Of a stretch of 51,002 bases of DNA, positions 33,372 to 41,322 are shown one piece after another; position 1 is the stretch's first letter; each line of letters begins with the position of its first letter. The position numbers and the translations under genes are program-made. Location of the stretch: assembly GCA_944324835.1 (NCBI GenBank), contig CALUXV010000008.1, positions 1-51,002 of the forward strand, in the 5' to 3' direction. The DNA is from Candidatus Gastranaerophilales bacterium. GTDB taxonomy: Bacteria; Cyanobacteriota; Vampirovibrionia; Gastranaerophilales; Gastranaerophilaceae. Under the pieces are notes generated by a model. The model had not been told where the DNA came from. It did not search any database and worked only from the letters and a program-made list of their open reading frames with translations.

Positions 33372-35295
33372 TTAAACTGATAACCTCATACAAGTCCATT
33401 TTCTTGGATTTGCCCCTGATTGTTACGTTTGATATTTTTATTACATCCACGATATTTTTTACGCAGGCGTATGTAGAACTGCTTATCAAAAAGTTTGTTT
33501 TATAAACCTTGTTATAACTTTCAATTCTGCTTGCAAGGTTTACGGTATCACCGATAACTGTATATTCCATTCTTTTTTCGGAACCTATATTTCCGACAAA
33601 AACTTCGCCTGTGTTTATTCCGATACCGATTTCTATTTTGGGTTTGCCTTCACTCAACCATTTTTTCTGAAGTTCGTCAACCTTCTGCAGCATTTCATAA
33701 GCACATCTTATTGCGTTTACCGGATGGTGCTCGTCATGAATAGGTTCACCGAATATAACCATAACAGCATCTCCGATAAACTTATTTATTACTCCGTGAT
33801 GTTTTGTTACAATGGGTTCCATTTCGGTAAAATACTCATTTAGAATAACAGATACTTCGTCCGCAGAAAGTTTTTCACTCATGGAGGTAAATCCTCTGAT
33901 ATCTGAAAATAAAACAGTAACATTAGCTTTTTTCCCGCCGAGTTTTAATTCGTCAATATTTTTGACAACACTTTTCATAATATCTTCTGATATGTATTTA
34001 CCCATTGCTGTTTTAATTTTTTCTTTGTTTTTTCCCTCAAGAATAAATCTGTGAGAATATGCAAATATCATTGTAATCAATACTAGAGATATTGGTGTAA
34101 TAACGTTGATTGCAATTCCATTATAAAATAGGTATCCACAAAGTATTAAATATGACATTGTAAGAACAAAAAGTATTGTTGCGGATACAAATAATGAAAA
34201 GTTTCGTATCAATAAATATGTAATTAACATCAATACTGCGGTAATCAAAAGATTGTGCGAAGGTTTAACCGGATACATAAAATCATTTGATATTAGATTG
34301 TCCAGAGCAGTTGCTTGAATATCTACTCCTGAATGTTCGTTGCTGACAGGAGTTCTTTGCACGTCAGAAAGTCCTGTTGCGGCTGCTTTTACATTTGCCC
34401 CAAAGAATACTATTTTCCCGTTAAAAATTGCAGGATTGATTGTTGGGGTTTCTCCTGATTTTAGCTGGTCGTAAGATTCCATGATATCAAGAGCGGAATA
34501 AGTTTTGTGGGTGTAACCGGTATTTCCGTAACGTTTATAAAACTTGATTAAAGTATAGAATCCGCCTAAATCATTATTTCTAGGAATTTTTATGCCGGAC
34601 TTTTCTCCTGCAATCATATCTTCATATACGTTATATCCTTCGTTACCGTTCAAATAAGAGAATGTCCTTAAAGAGAGGGCTGGATAAAGTTTGTCATTAT
34701 ATTGAATTACGTAAGGGATACTTCTCAAGAAACTGTCACGGCTGACTGGAGTTTTAACCGAGCCTGCCATTTTGATGGCATTAAAATAAGGTCCCGGAAA
34801 CGGTATCAAACTTTCATAGTCAGATTCAGGGATAAATGTTCGTTTATCATTAATCGGAATACCGAATTTTTTATCAAATTTAGAATTATACGATGCTGAC
34901 AGATTCTCATCTTTATTCAGAAGCAAATCAAATCCGACAACCAGATTGTCTAACCGGCTGATTGATTTGAAATATTTTCTGTCAGATTCCGGATTTTCGG
35001 TATCCGGTGTCGCAAAAATTGAATCATTTACAACAACCGCAGGTTTTGCATAGTACTTGAAATAGTCAAAAATTTTGCAGTAGAGTTCTCTTTTCCAAGG
35101 CCAGCGGTATTTTCCGATGGATTTATCATCAATTACAATAATAACTATGTTATCACTGCCGTAATGAGATGCTGTAAAATTCTTCACCATGAAGTTGAAT
35201 GCTTTGGGTTCAAAAAAGTTATTAGAAAAAGAATATGCAATTAACATAAAGAATACGATTGATATAAATATTAAAAGCCCTTTTAAAAATTTCAT
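33364..35295 (-). CDS. CHASE2-domain class III adenylate cyclase
   Basis: 643 residues. An N-terminal membrane segment (LLIFISIVFFMLIAYSF), an extracytoplasmic CHASE2 sensor (~25-335, with IVIIVIDDKSIGKYRWPWKR), a cluster of about three membrane segments (~342-420) and a cytoplasmic cyclase domain. Catalytic features: metal-binding Asp in LFSDIRGFTSMSE and in FIGDAVMVIFGEP, adenine-selecting Lys in INKFIGDAV with YTVIGDTVNLASRIE, which argues for ATP (cAMP) over GTP. Cyanobacterial CHASE2 cyclases have the same architecture. What CHASE2 senses is unknown. It is divergent from the aldolase operon and overlaps recG by 8 bases. Confidence 0.93.
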   Translation of the reverse strand: MKFLKGLLIFISIVFFMLIAYSFSNNFFEPKAFNFMVKNFTASHYGSDNIVIIVIDDKSIGKYRWPWKRELYCKIFDYFKYYAKPAVVVNDSIFATPDTENPESDRKYFKSISRLDNLVVGFDLLLNKDENLSASYNSKFDKKFGIPINDKRTFIPESDYESLIPFPGPYFNAIKMAGSVKTPVSRDSFLRSIPYVIQYNDKLYPALSLRTFSYLNGNEGYNVYEDMIAGEKSGIKIPRNNDLGGFYTLIKFYKRYGNTGYTHKTYSALDIMESYDQLKSGETPTINPAIFNGKIVFFGANVKAAATGLSDVQRTPVSNEHSGVDIQATALDNLISNDFMYPVKPSHNLLITAVLMLITYLLIRNFSLFVSATILFVLTMSYLILCGYLFYNGIAINVITPISLVLITMIFAYSHRFILEGKNKEKIKTAMGKYISEDIMKSVVKNIDELKLGGKKANVTVLFSDIRGFTSMSEKLSADEVSVILNEYFTEMEPIVTKHHGVINKFIGDAVMVIFGEPIHDEHHPVNAIRCAYEMLQKVDELQKKWLSEGKPKIEIGIGINTGEVFVGNIGSEKRMEYTVIGDTVNLASRIESYNKVYKTNFLISSSTYACVKNIVDVIKISNVTIRGKSKKMDLYEVISLIG

Positions 35296-35319
35296 ATTCC
35301 AAACCTTTTTCTTTTTTTA

Positions 35320-35328
35320 TGATATAAT
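35320..35328 (+). promoter_or_regulatory. Extended -10 promoter of the aldolase-kinase-csaB operon
   Basis: TGATATAAT, a TGn extended -10 box with a perfect TATAAT (35323-35328), 23 bases before the ATG. The leader contains AAAGGG as ribosome site. Confidence 0.55.
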
Positions 35329-35351
35329 AATTTTAACAAAAAGGGTAGATT

Positions 35352-35966
35352 ATGAGCAAAAATTTAATAAATTTAATAACAGAAGAGAAAATATATCCGA
35401 TAATCAGATGTAACGATACATCCAAAGCGGAAGATATTGCAAATGCACTTATTGAAGGCGGAATAAAAGTTCTTGAAATAAACATTGAGAATGCCGGATT
35501 GTATGGTGTAATCGAAAAAGTATCTAAAAAAGCAGTTGTATGTGCGGGAAGTATTATTACTAATCTACAAGCGAATCAAGCTTTTAAATCCGGAGCAAAA
35601 CTGTTTTCATCACCGATATTTCAAATGAACATGGTAAAAATTTCTAAAAATATAGGCGTTCCGTTTATCGCAGGAACTTCTACTGCAAACGAAGCTTATA
35701 CAGCCTGGAAAGCAAGAATTCCTTTGATTAAATTATTCCCTGTAACAGCAATGGGCGGAGTCCAATATTTTGAAGAACTAATCAGACAAATGCCATTTTT
35801 AAACCTTATGCCTATGGGAAATATTAAACTTAATGAAGTAAGTGAATATATCAAAAACGGTGCTGCGGCAGTAGGTGTTGGCAGAGATTTTTATGAAAAT
35901 CTTTCTTTAACAGAAATTACAACCAGAGCCAAAAATATAATAGAAGAAATCAGGGAATTAGCTTAA
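35352..35966 (+). CDS. KDPG-aldolase-family protein with altered substrate site
   Basis: 204 residues with the class I aldolase barrel of Eda (2-keto-3-deoxy-6-phosphogluconate aldolase). Landmarks: YPIIRCNDTSKAEDIANALIEGG, VLEIN with the catalytic Glu, VVCAGSI, SPIFQMN, and the Schiff-base Lys in IKLFPVTAMGG. However TLRT of Eda is INIEN (the Arg that holds the substrate is lost) and PTGG is PMGN, so the substrate may differ from KDPG. AAAGGG gives the ribosome site. Its stop overlaps the kinase start (TAATG). Kinase then aldolase would yield pyruvate and an aldehyde from a ketodeoxy sugar acid. Confidence 0.8.
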   Translation: MSKNLINLITEEKIYPIIRCNDTSKAEDIANALIEGGIKVLEINIENAGLYGVIEKVSKKAVVCAGSIITNLQANQAFKSGAKLFSSPIFQMNMVKISKNIGVPFIAGTSTANEAYTAWKARIPLIKLFPVTAMGGVQYFEELIRQMPFLNLMPMGNIKLNEVSEYIKNGAAAVGVGRDFYENLSLTEITTRAKNIIEEIRELA

Positions 35967-36889
35967 TGGAAAAAACTCTTGATATAATTGCAATTGGAGA
36001 ATGTTTGTTAGAATTATCAACAAACGAATATTTTGAGAATGCAAAATCTTTTAATTTATCCTTTGGCGGTGATGTGGTTGCATCCGCAGTTGCAGCCAAA
36101 AGGTTTGGCTCAAGAGTTGGTATAATAACATCAATCGGCGATGATTATTTTAAGAATGTAATAATAAATAAACTTAATGAACAGGGATTTGATATCTCTA
36201 ATATTAAAATTTGCGCAGAGAAAAATGGACTTTACCTGTGCGGCCATACTGAAAAAAATGAATTAATAACTTATCGCAGGAGAGTTGCAAGTAATTACCT
36301 GACAGAAGAGGATTTTAATGAGAGTTATATTAAAGCTTCCCGGGCAATATATTCTACAGGTATAACACAATCTCTTTCAATTGGTTCTAATCAGCTTCTG
36401 AAAAAAATATATCAAACGGCTAGAGAAAATGATATTATAACAGCGTATGACCCGAATTATACATCATCGTTTATGACGACATATGATACCAAAGAGTATC
36501 TGGAGGATATTATAGAAAATATTGATGTATTATTTATGAGTTTAAAAAATGACGTTGAAGCATTGTATAATCTTATATCTGTAGAAAAAATTGTTAATTA
36601 TTTTACTGATTACGGAGTAAAAGTTATTGTTGTAAAATCTCATTTGGATAATGGCTATTATGTGTATAACAATGGAAAAACTGAATTTTGTCCATTTTAT
36701 AACACTGAAAAAATAGATTATACAATGGGTGCCGGAGATGTATTTAACGGCGGTTTCTTATCTGCTCTTACAAATGGGTATACGGCATTTGAGGCTGCCC
36801 AGATTGCAGCAAAACAAGCCGGTCTTTTTATAGATAGATTAGGCGTAATAGAAAATATTCCTACTTCTGAAGAATTATTGAGGGTGTAA
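35966..36889 (+). CDS. PfkB-family sugar kinase, 2-keto-3-deoxygluconate kinase-like
   Basis: 307 residues. The ribokinase fold is clear: IIAIGECLLELS, FGGDVVASAVAAKRFGSRVGIITSIGDD, YDPNYTSSF and the catalytic GAGDVFNGGFLSAL near 254-267. The FGGDVVASAVA and YDPNYR-like segments are typical of KdgK. Being between an Eda-like aldolase and csaB by 1-base overlaps on both sides, it very likely phosphorylates the substrate of that aldolase. Exact substrate unproven because the aldolase site is altered. Confidence 0.85.
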   Translation: MEKTLDIIAIGECLLELSTNEYFENAKSFNLSFGGDVVASAVAAKRFGSRVGIITSIGDDYFKNVIINKLNEQGFDISNIKICAEKNGLYLCGHTEKNELITYRRRVASNYLTEEDFNESYIKASRAIYSTGITQSLSIGSNQLLKKIYQTARENDIITAYDPNYTSSFMTTYDTKEYLEDIIENIDVLFMSLKNDVEALYNLISVEKIVNYFTDYGVKVIVVKSHLDNGYYVYNNGKTEFCPFYNTEKIDYTMGAGDVFNGGFLSALTNGYTAFEAAQIAAKQAGLFIDRLGVIENIPTSEELLRV

Positions 36890-37908
36890 TGAAAAAAGTT
36901 TTAATATCAGGATACTATGGATTTGATAATTTTGGTGATGATGCTATTTTGGGTGTATTACTTAACCACCTAAAAGGACAGGATGTTACCGTGTTATCTG
37001 CTGATCCAGAAAAGACTGGAAAAATGTATAACGTTAATTCGGTTAATTCATTTAATACTGAATTAATAATGAAACGTTTACAAAATTTTGATGTTTTAAT
37101 TTCCGGTGGCGGAAGTCTTTTACAGAATGTTACAAGCAACAGAAGTCTGTTTTATTACTGCGGTTTAATTTATATGGTTGCAGCTTTAAAAAAAGATGTT
37201 GTTATTTTTGCGCAAGGGATTGGTCCAATAAACGGATTTTTAGGTAAATTTATTGCAAAAACAGCACTAAAAAAATGCAAATACATATCAGTTAGAGATG
37301 AAAAAAGTCATGAACTTTTAAAAAGCTGGGGAATAGAATCAAATCTTGTATGCGACCCAATATTTGAAATGAAACTTCCGCAGCCAAATAGAACAAGAAA
37401 AGTAGGAATACAACTTAGAAAGTTTCATACGTTAACAGATAAATTATTTGATGAAATAATAAAACAAATTGCTTTAAAATTCTCGGATAGAGAGATTGAA
37501 TTAATTGCGTTTCAGGATTCTGAAGATGTAGGAATTTCTCAGGTATTTTTAAACAAACTAAAAAATAAAAATCCTACAATTAATGCAAAAATTGTTCAGC
37601 ATTTATCAAATGAACAAATTATAAATAGGGTTTCAGAGTACGATTATTTAATTGCTATGCGTTTTCATGCCTGTCTTTTAGGGCTTAAATACGGAATAAA
37701 AACGTTAGCTATATCATATGACCCTAAAGTAGAAAATCTTGCAAAAAACGCAGAAATTCCGTATTTGGTAATGGATTCCGATAAAAATGATTATAAAAAA
37801 GCTTTTGAGGATTTAGATAATTTGACACCATTTAAATTATTAAATTATGCAAATTCTCAAGAATTTGACTGGAGCAAAACAGGAATTGATAAATTATTAA
37901 ACGAATAA
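36889..37908 (+). CDS. csaB: Polysaccharide pyruvyl transferase CsaB
   Basis: 339 residues. Landmarks: ISGYYGFDNFGDDAILGVLL at the N terminus, LISGGGSLLQNVTSNRSLFYY, VIFAQGIGPINGFLGK, ISVRDEKSHELL, and AMRFHACLLGLKYGIKTLAISYDPKV near the C terminus. CsaB transfers a pyruvyl ketal from PEP to cell-wall polysaccharide, creating the ligand for SLH domains; an SLH protein is encoded at 29405-30553. The start overlaps the kinase stop by one base. Why a sugar-acid kinase and aldolase share its operon is not clear; supply of three-carbon units is one idea. Confidence 0.92.
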   Translation: MKKVLISGYYGFDNFGDDAILGVLLNHLKGQDVTVLSADPEKTGKMYNVNSVNSFNTELIMKRLQNFDVLISGGGSLLQNVTSNRSLFYYCGLIYMVAALKKDVVIFAQGIGPINGFLGKFIAKTALKKCKYISVRDEKSHELLKSWGIESNLVCDPIFEMKLPQPNRTRKVGIQLRKFHTLTDKLFDEIIKQIALKFSDREIELIAFQDSEDVGISQVFLNKLKNKNPTINAKIVQHLSNEQIINRVSEYDYLIAMRFHACLLGLKYGIKTLAISYDPKVENLAKNAEIPYLVMDSDKNDYKKAFEDLDNLTPFKLLNYANSQEFDWSKTGIDKLLNE

Positions 37909-37930
37909 AATATCTAAGATTCAATTTAAA

Positions 37931-38500
37931 TTATTTATTCGTTGATTTTAAAAATTTTGCAGGGTTTCCGCATACAATTGTGTTTGCATCAACATCTTTG
38001 GTAACGACAGAACCGGCGCCAATAACTGCACCATCGCCTACTGTTACCCCAGGTAGAATTGTTGAATCAGAACCGACCCAAACATTTTTTCCGAGAACTA
38101 CCGGTTTAGGAAACATTGCAGCCCTATTAGCAGGGTTGGGGTCATGGTTAAGTGTTGCGATTGTTACGTTATGTCCTATGAAACAGCCGTCGCCGAGAGT
38201 TATTCCGCCTTGATCCTGAAATCTGCAGCAGGCATTGATAAATACGTTTTTGCCGACTGTAATATTTATTCCGCATTCGGAGTAAAACGGAGGAAACATT
38301 CTAAAGGACGGGTCAACTTTTTTATGTGTTAATTTAGAAAACAGTTCAACTATTTCTTCCGGTGTATGGTATTTGTAATTCATTTCAGAAGTTATTTTAA
38401 GAGCTTCTTGTGCAAGTTCATGAAATGTTTCATACAATCCGGATTCTGCATCAACCTTTTTTTGATTATCAACGTAGTCAAAGAATTTTTCTAAATTCAT
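37931..38500 (-). CDS. Left-handed beta-helix sugar O-acetyltransferase
   Basis: About 189 residues of the maltose/galactoside acetyltransferase type. An N-terminal helical cap (LEKFFDYVDNQKKVDAESGLY) leads to hexapeptide repeats with NITVGKNVFINACCRFQDQGGI in part, the catalytic His in IATLNHDPNPANR, and IGAGSVVTKDVDANTIVCGNPAK. It would acetylate a sugar or similar hydroxyl acceptor with acetyl-CoA. The start at 38500 has a strong GGGAGA; a longer frame from 38527 adds nine unlikely residues. It converges on csaB; a surface-sugar role is possible but only by position. Confidence 0.88.
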   Translation of the reverse strand: MNLEKFFDYVDNQKKVDAESGLYETFHELAQEALKITSEMNYKYHTPEEIVELFSKLTHKKVDPSFRMFPPFYSECGINITVGKNVFINACCRFQDQGGITLGDGCFIGHNVTIATLNHDPNPANRAAMFPKPVVLGKNVWVGSDSTILPGVTVGDGAVIGAGSVVTKDVDANTIVCGNPAKFLKSTNK

Positions 38501-38534
38501 ATAAATTCTCCCTATATTAAAACACACACATTTT

Positions 38535-38640
38535 TATGATTACCCAGCCGCTGTCTGGCTTTATGAGAGTTGTAAGCTCGAATAAATAAAGCCCACATTT
38601 CTGTGAGCCTTTTTTATAACTGCCCTTGGCCAGACTTGAA
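38535..38640 (-). repeat. Duplicated tRNA-Leu 3' end plus flank, partial copy
   Basis: 106 bases nearly identical to 38726-38830 (only a few substitutions and one indel). It includes the last 20 bases of tRNA-Leu and its terminator hairpin, but the rest of the tRNA is replaced by ~85 unrelated GC-rich bases (38641-38725). Confidence 0.9.
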
Positions 38641-38725
38641 TAGCGAATGCTCGGAGTGAAGGACGAATTTGGCGGCGGGAGCCGGCAAACTGAGTCCGAA
38701 ACTCAACGTCTGCGGCGTAGTAATC

Positions 38726-38830
38726 TATGATTACCCAGCCGCTGTCTGGCTTTATGAGAGCTGTAAGCTCGAATAAATAAAGCCCACATTCCTGTGAGCT
38801 TTTTTATAACTGCCCTTGGCCAGACTTGAA
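38726..38830 (-). repeat. Duplicated tRNA-Leu 3' end plus flank, copy attached to the intact tRNA
   Basis: Second copy of the repeat at 38535-38640, 190 bases away. It continues into the complete tRNA-Leu gene. Confidence 0.9.
38774..38803 (-). terminator. Terminator of tRNA-Leu
   Basis: On the minus strand GCTCACA-ggaa-TGTGGGC (one GU pair) followed by TTTATTTATT. A copy exists in the duplicated flank at about 38584-38613. Confidence 0.75.
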
Positions 38831-38897
38831 CTGGCACCGAGGGATAACCCCGATTGGATTTTAAGTCCAACGCGTCTACCGATTCCGCCACAAGGGC
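38811..38897 (-). tRNA. tRNA-Leu (anticodon TAA)
   Basis: 87 bases on the minus strand. Acceptor GCCCTTG/CAAGGGC with U8 and discriminator A; D arm GGCGGAATCGGTAGACGC; anticodon arm TTGGA-CTTAAAA-TCCAA with anticodon TAA; long variable arm (TCGGGGTTATCCCTCGG area); T arm CCAGT..ACTGG-like CCAGTTCAAGTCTGG. CCA is not encoded. It reads UUA, the most used Leu codon in such A/T-rich DNA. Confidence 0.95.
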
Positions 38898-38966
38898 AAG
38901 CAGTCATTTGACATTGTTTATAATAATACAGACAAACTAAATTGTCTAGTAACTTTTTTTTCAATA

Positions 38967-38975
38967 TGATATAAT
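38967..38975 (+). promoter_or_regulatory. Extended -10 box placed for a leaderless kinase mRNA
   Basis: TGATATAAT, with TATAAT ending 6 bases before the ATG at 38982. No ribosome site. Confidence 0.6.
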
Positions 38976-38981
38976 CTCTGT

Positions 38982-39689
38982 ATGACAAATCAGGATGACT
39001 TTATATCAACGGTTTCACACGAATTAAGAACCCCTTTAACAAGTATTAGAGGTTTTGCTCAAACCATGCTTTCATCATGGGATAAGCTTGATGATGAGAG
39101 TAAAAAAAAGTTTTTGATGATTATAGAACAACAGTCAAACAGATTGATTAATCTGGTAGAAAATATTCTTTCTGTCACAAAATTACCGAAAGAAACGCTT
39201 ATACTAAAAAGTATTGATATAAATATAGCAATATTACCTGTAATACAAATTGTACAGCAGCAGTATAAGACTCATAAAATAGTGAGAGATTTTGATTCTG
39301 CTAATCCAGTGGTATCACTGGATTTAGAAAAATTCCAGCAAATAATGATTAATCTTGTTGAAAATGCAGCAAAATATTCTGATGAAGGTTCTACAATAAA
39401 GATTATTACCTCTCATAATGACAAGTATGTATTAATTAAAGTTCAAGATGAGGGGATTGGCATTAATGAAGAATTTGCAGAAAAAATCTTTGAAAAATTT
39501 TCAAGGATAGATAACCCTTTGACACGCAAAATACAAGGCAGCGGCTTAGGATTATATATTACAAAGACACTTGTTGAAAAGATGCATGGGGATATTTCTT
39601 TTAAGAATTTGAGTAAAGGTACAGAGTTTCAGGTGAAATTTCCTGTATATAATATAGAGGAACATGTTAAATGCTCAGTAACGCAATAA
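38982..39689 (+). CDS. Cytoplasmic histidine kinase without sensor domain
   Basis: 235 residues made only of the kinase core. The phosphorylated His is at residue 13 (FISTVSHELRTPLTSIRGFAQ), so nothing precedes the DHp helices. The ATPase domain has an N box NLVENAAKYSDEG, G1 VQDEGIGI, F box EKFSRID and G2 GSGLGLYITK. There is no membrane segment; signal input must come from another protein. The ATG 6 bases after a TATAAT box makes a leaderless message likely; an upstream sensor exon is excluded by tRNA-Leu. It overlaps the response-regulator gene by 19 bases and so is paired with it. Confidence 0.9.
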   Translation: MTNQDDFISTVSHELRTPLTSIRGFAQTMLSSWDKLDDESKKKFLMIIEQQSNRLINLVENILSVTKLPKETLILKSIDINIAILPVIQIVQQQYKTHKIVRDFDSANPVVSLDLEKFQQIMINLVENAAKYSDEGSTIKIITSHNDKYVLIKVQDEGIGINEEFAEKIFEKFSRIDNPLTRKIQGSGLGLYITKTLVEKMHGDISFKNLSKGTEFQVKFPVYNIEEHVKCSVTQ

Positions 39690-40957
39690 TTATTGATACA
39701 AGAAAAGAATTATCTACCAAGTATAAAAAGGCTCTTGAGTCTTCTGATACTTCAGTTTCTATTGTTAATAATTTAATGGATGCGTTCAAATATATTCAAG
39801 AATTTGAACCTGATTTGATAATTATATCAGACAGTATTCCTGAGTCGCTGGCAGATTTTTGTAACAAGATAAGGGTTTTGACTTATAACATGCGCCCTAT
39901 TATTGTTGCCATGTCAAAATCTGCGGAACTTGAGGATAAGATAAAAGTATTGGAAAGCGGTGCTGATGATTTTATCAGTGAACCGGTTAATATAGAAGAA
40001 TTTAAAACCAGAATCAGGGCACATTTAAGACGCGAGATTGAATCAAATCTTGACAATAAAACACTTTTGCCGAATAAAAAATATTCGATGAGAGCATTAA
40101 AGCGTATTTTGGCAAGAAAGAACGATTGGGCGGTTTTGTTAATCGGGATAGATAATTTTCTTCCGTATAAAGAAGTATATACTGAACTTGCAGCAGATAG
40201 GGTTGTTCAGGCGTTTATTGCGCTTATGAAATCGACACTTTCAGAGAAAGATTTTTTGAGCCAGATAAGTGATAACGAGTTTTTGATAATAACACATCCT
40301 GCATCTGCGGAAAAGATTGCAACATTTTTATCATTTGCATTTGATACTGTTGCTCCGAAGTTTTATTCAAATGAGGATTCCAAGCGTGGTTATATGCTTC
40401 TACAGGGTGATGATACTGCCGGAATAAGGGTACAGTTTCTATCTGTAAGTATAGGTGTTATATCAAGCGAATTTGATACTTATAATGACCCTGAAAAATT
40501 ATTCACTAAATTGTACCAGTTAAAATCTATGGCAAAATTGCCTTCAAAATCCAATTATGTTGTGGACAGACCAAAATTATCAGGAGAAAATTCTATTCAG
40601 AATGAAAAATTTAATAATAAAATTGCAGTTTTTGAAAAAGATGAGGCACTATCTTTATTATTAAAAACAACATTAGAGTTACAGGGGTATGATGTTATCT
40701 CAACGCTTGAAGAAATTGAAGATATCCATCCTTCAATTTTGTTAATTGATTCCGGCGATGATATGAAGGGATTGGAACTATGCAGACAATTAAAGAATAC
40801 AAGAGAATTTTATAACGCAAAAATAATTGCAACATCAGTACAGCATGATAAAACGTTGGTTTTAAATTCCGGAGCCGATTTATATATCCCGAAACCTTAC
40901 GAAATATCTACAATTATTAAATGGGTTGAATACTTTGTTAATCAAATAAAGTATTAG
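39671..40957 (+). CDS. Response regulator with REC, degenerate GGDEF and second REC domain
   Basis: 428 residues. The N-terminal REC (1-~125) keeps the phosphate-accepting Asp at about 54 (IIISDSIPES) but has one instead of two acidic residues at the metal site (IIIDTRKE). A middle domain (~140-300) has the GGDEF-cyclase fold, LLPNKKYSMRAL and WAVLLIGIDNF, but the signature is SDNEF, so it should not make c-di-GMP. The C-terminal REC (~318-428) has Asp in LLIDSGDD and the KP motif in YIPKPYE. It has AGAGGA before its start and no DNA-binding domain. Probably a scaffold or output by protein contact for the upstream kinase. Confidence 0.85.
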   Translation: MLSNAIIIDTRKELSTKYKKALESSDTSVSIVNNLMDAFKYIQEFEPDLIIISDSIPESLADFCNKIRVLTYNMRPIIVAMSKSAELEDKIKVLESGADDFISEPVNIEEFKTRIRAHLRREIESNLDNKTLLPNKKYSMRALKRILARKNDWAVLLIGIDNFLPYKEVYTELAADRVVQAFIALMKSTLSEKDFLSQISDNEFLIITHPASAEKIATFLSFAFDTVAPKFYSNEDSKRGYMLLQGDDTAGIRVQFLSVSIGVISSEFDTYNDPEKLFTKLYQLKSMAKLPSKSNYVVDRPKLSGENSIQNEKFNNKIAVFEKDEALSLLLKTTLELQGYDVISTLEEIEDIHPSILLIDSGDDMKGLELCRQLKNTREFYNAKIIATSVQHDKTLVLNSGADLYIPKPYEISTIIKWVEYFVNQIKY

Positions 40958-41142
40958 TTTAAGAGGTCATCAAGTATTTCAGCATTGTATGATGCTTTTG
41001 CGGTATTTTGGTGTTTATTTTTACGCAGATAATGTCTTAGAGCTTCTCTTATAAATTCACTTCTGCTTCTTTGTTCTGCATCGGCTAATGAATCAATTTC
41101 TTCTAAAAATTCAGGACTTAGTGATACTAATACTCTTGCCAT
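40954..41142 (-). CDS. Ribbon-helix-helix (CopG/Arc) DNA-binding protein
   Basis: 62 residues. ARVLVSLSPEFLEEIDSLA is the beta strand and first helix; RSRSEFIREALRHYLRK is the second helix with the classic SRSEFIREAL pattern. Such dimers bind operator DNA as repressors, often as antitoxins, but no toxin gene is adjacent: the neighbour is the convergent response regulator (4-base overlap). GAGGAGAG is a strong ribosome site. It may regulate itself through the repeats just upstream (41159-41320). Confidence 0.85.
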   Translation of the reverse strand: MARVLVSLSPEFLEEIDSLADAEQRSRSEFIREALRHYLRKNKHQNTAKASYNAEILDDLLN

Positions 41143-41158
41143 AATCTCTCCTCTTTCT

Positions 41159-41217
41159 TAGTGAATAGTGACTAGTGAAAAGTGAAAAGACGTTATACAT
41201 AACTATCTTTTCACTTT
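41159..41217. repeat. Small AGTGA-heptamer inverted-repeat element
   Basis: TAGTGAATAGTGACTAGTGA leads into AAAGTGAAAAG (41179-41189), which pairs perfectly with CTTTTCACTTT (41207-41217). The same heptamer arrays occur at 47597-47770 and around the S23 gene (50061-50497). Confidence 0.7.
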
Positions 41218-41222
41218 CATTA

Positions 41223-41268
41223 TACTTTTAATGTGTAAGCGGAGATAAATCTAAATTACCTTTACCCC
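41223..41268 (+). repeat. 46-base direct repeat, copy 1
   Basis: Begins TACTTTTAATGTGTAAG and ends CTTTACCCC. It lies 6 bases before copy 2. Confidence 0.8.
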
Positions 41269-41274
41269 TTATTC

Positions 41275-41320
41275 TACTTTTAATGTGTAGACAGAGATAA
41301 ATCTAAATTATATTTACCCC
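41275..41320 (+). repeat. 46-base direct repeat, copy 2
   Basis: Begins TACTTTTAATGTGTAG, includes GAGATAAATCTAAATTA like copy 1, and ends TTTACCCC. It abuts the 3' end of speD. An inverted relative is at 146-189. Confidence 0.8.
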
Positions 41321-41322
41321 CA

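Noticed and set aside
40935-40960. AATACTTTATTTGAT on the minus strand at the end of the response regulator
   Set aside because: It lies inside coding sequence, without box or ATGTAAG end; chance match.
40954-41142. Toxin-antitoxin pair based on the RHH gene
   Set aside because: No toxin-like gene touches it; the neighbour is a convergent response regulator.
41223-41320. Possible minimal CRISPR array
   Set aside because: Only two repeats, separated by 6 bases, no spacer-length gaps and no cas genes; the third copy is far away and inverted.
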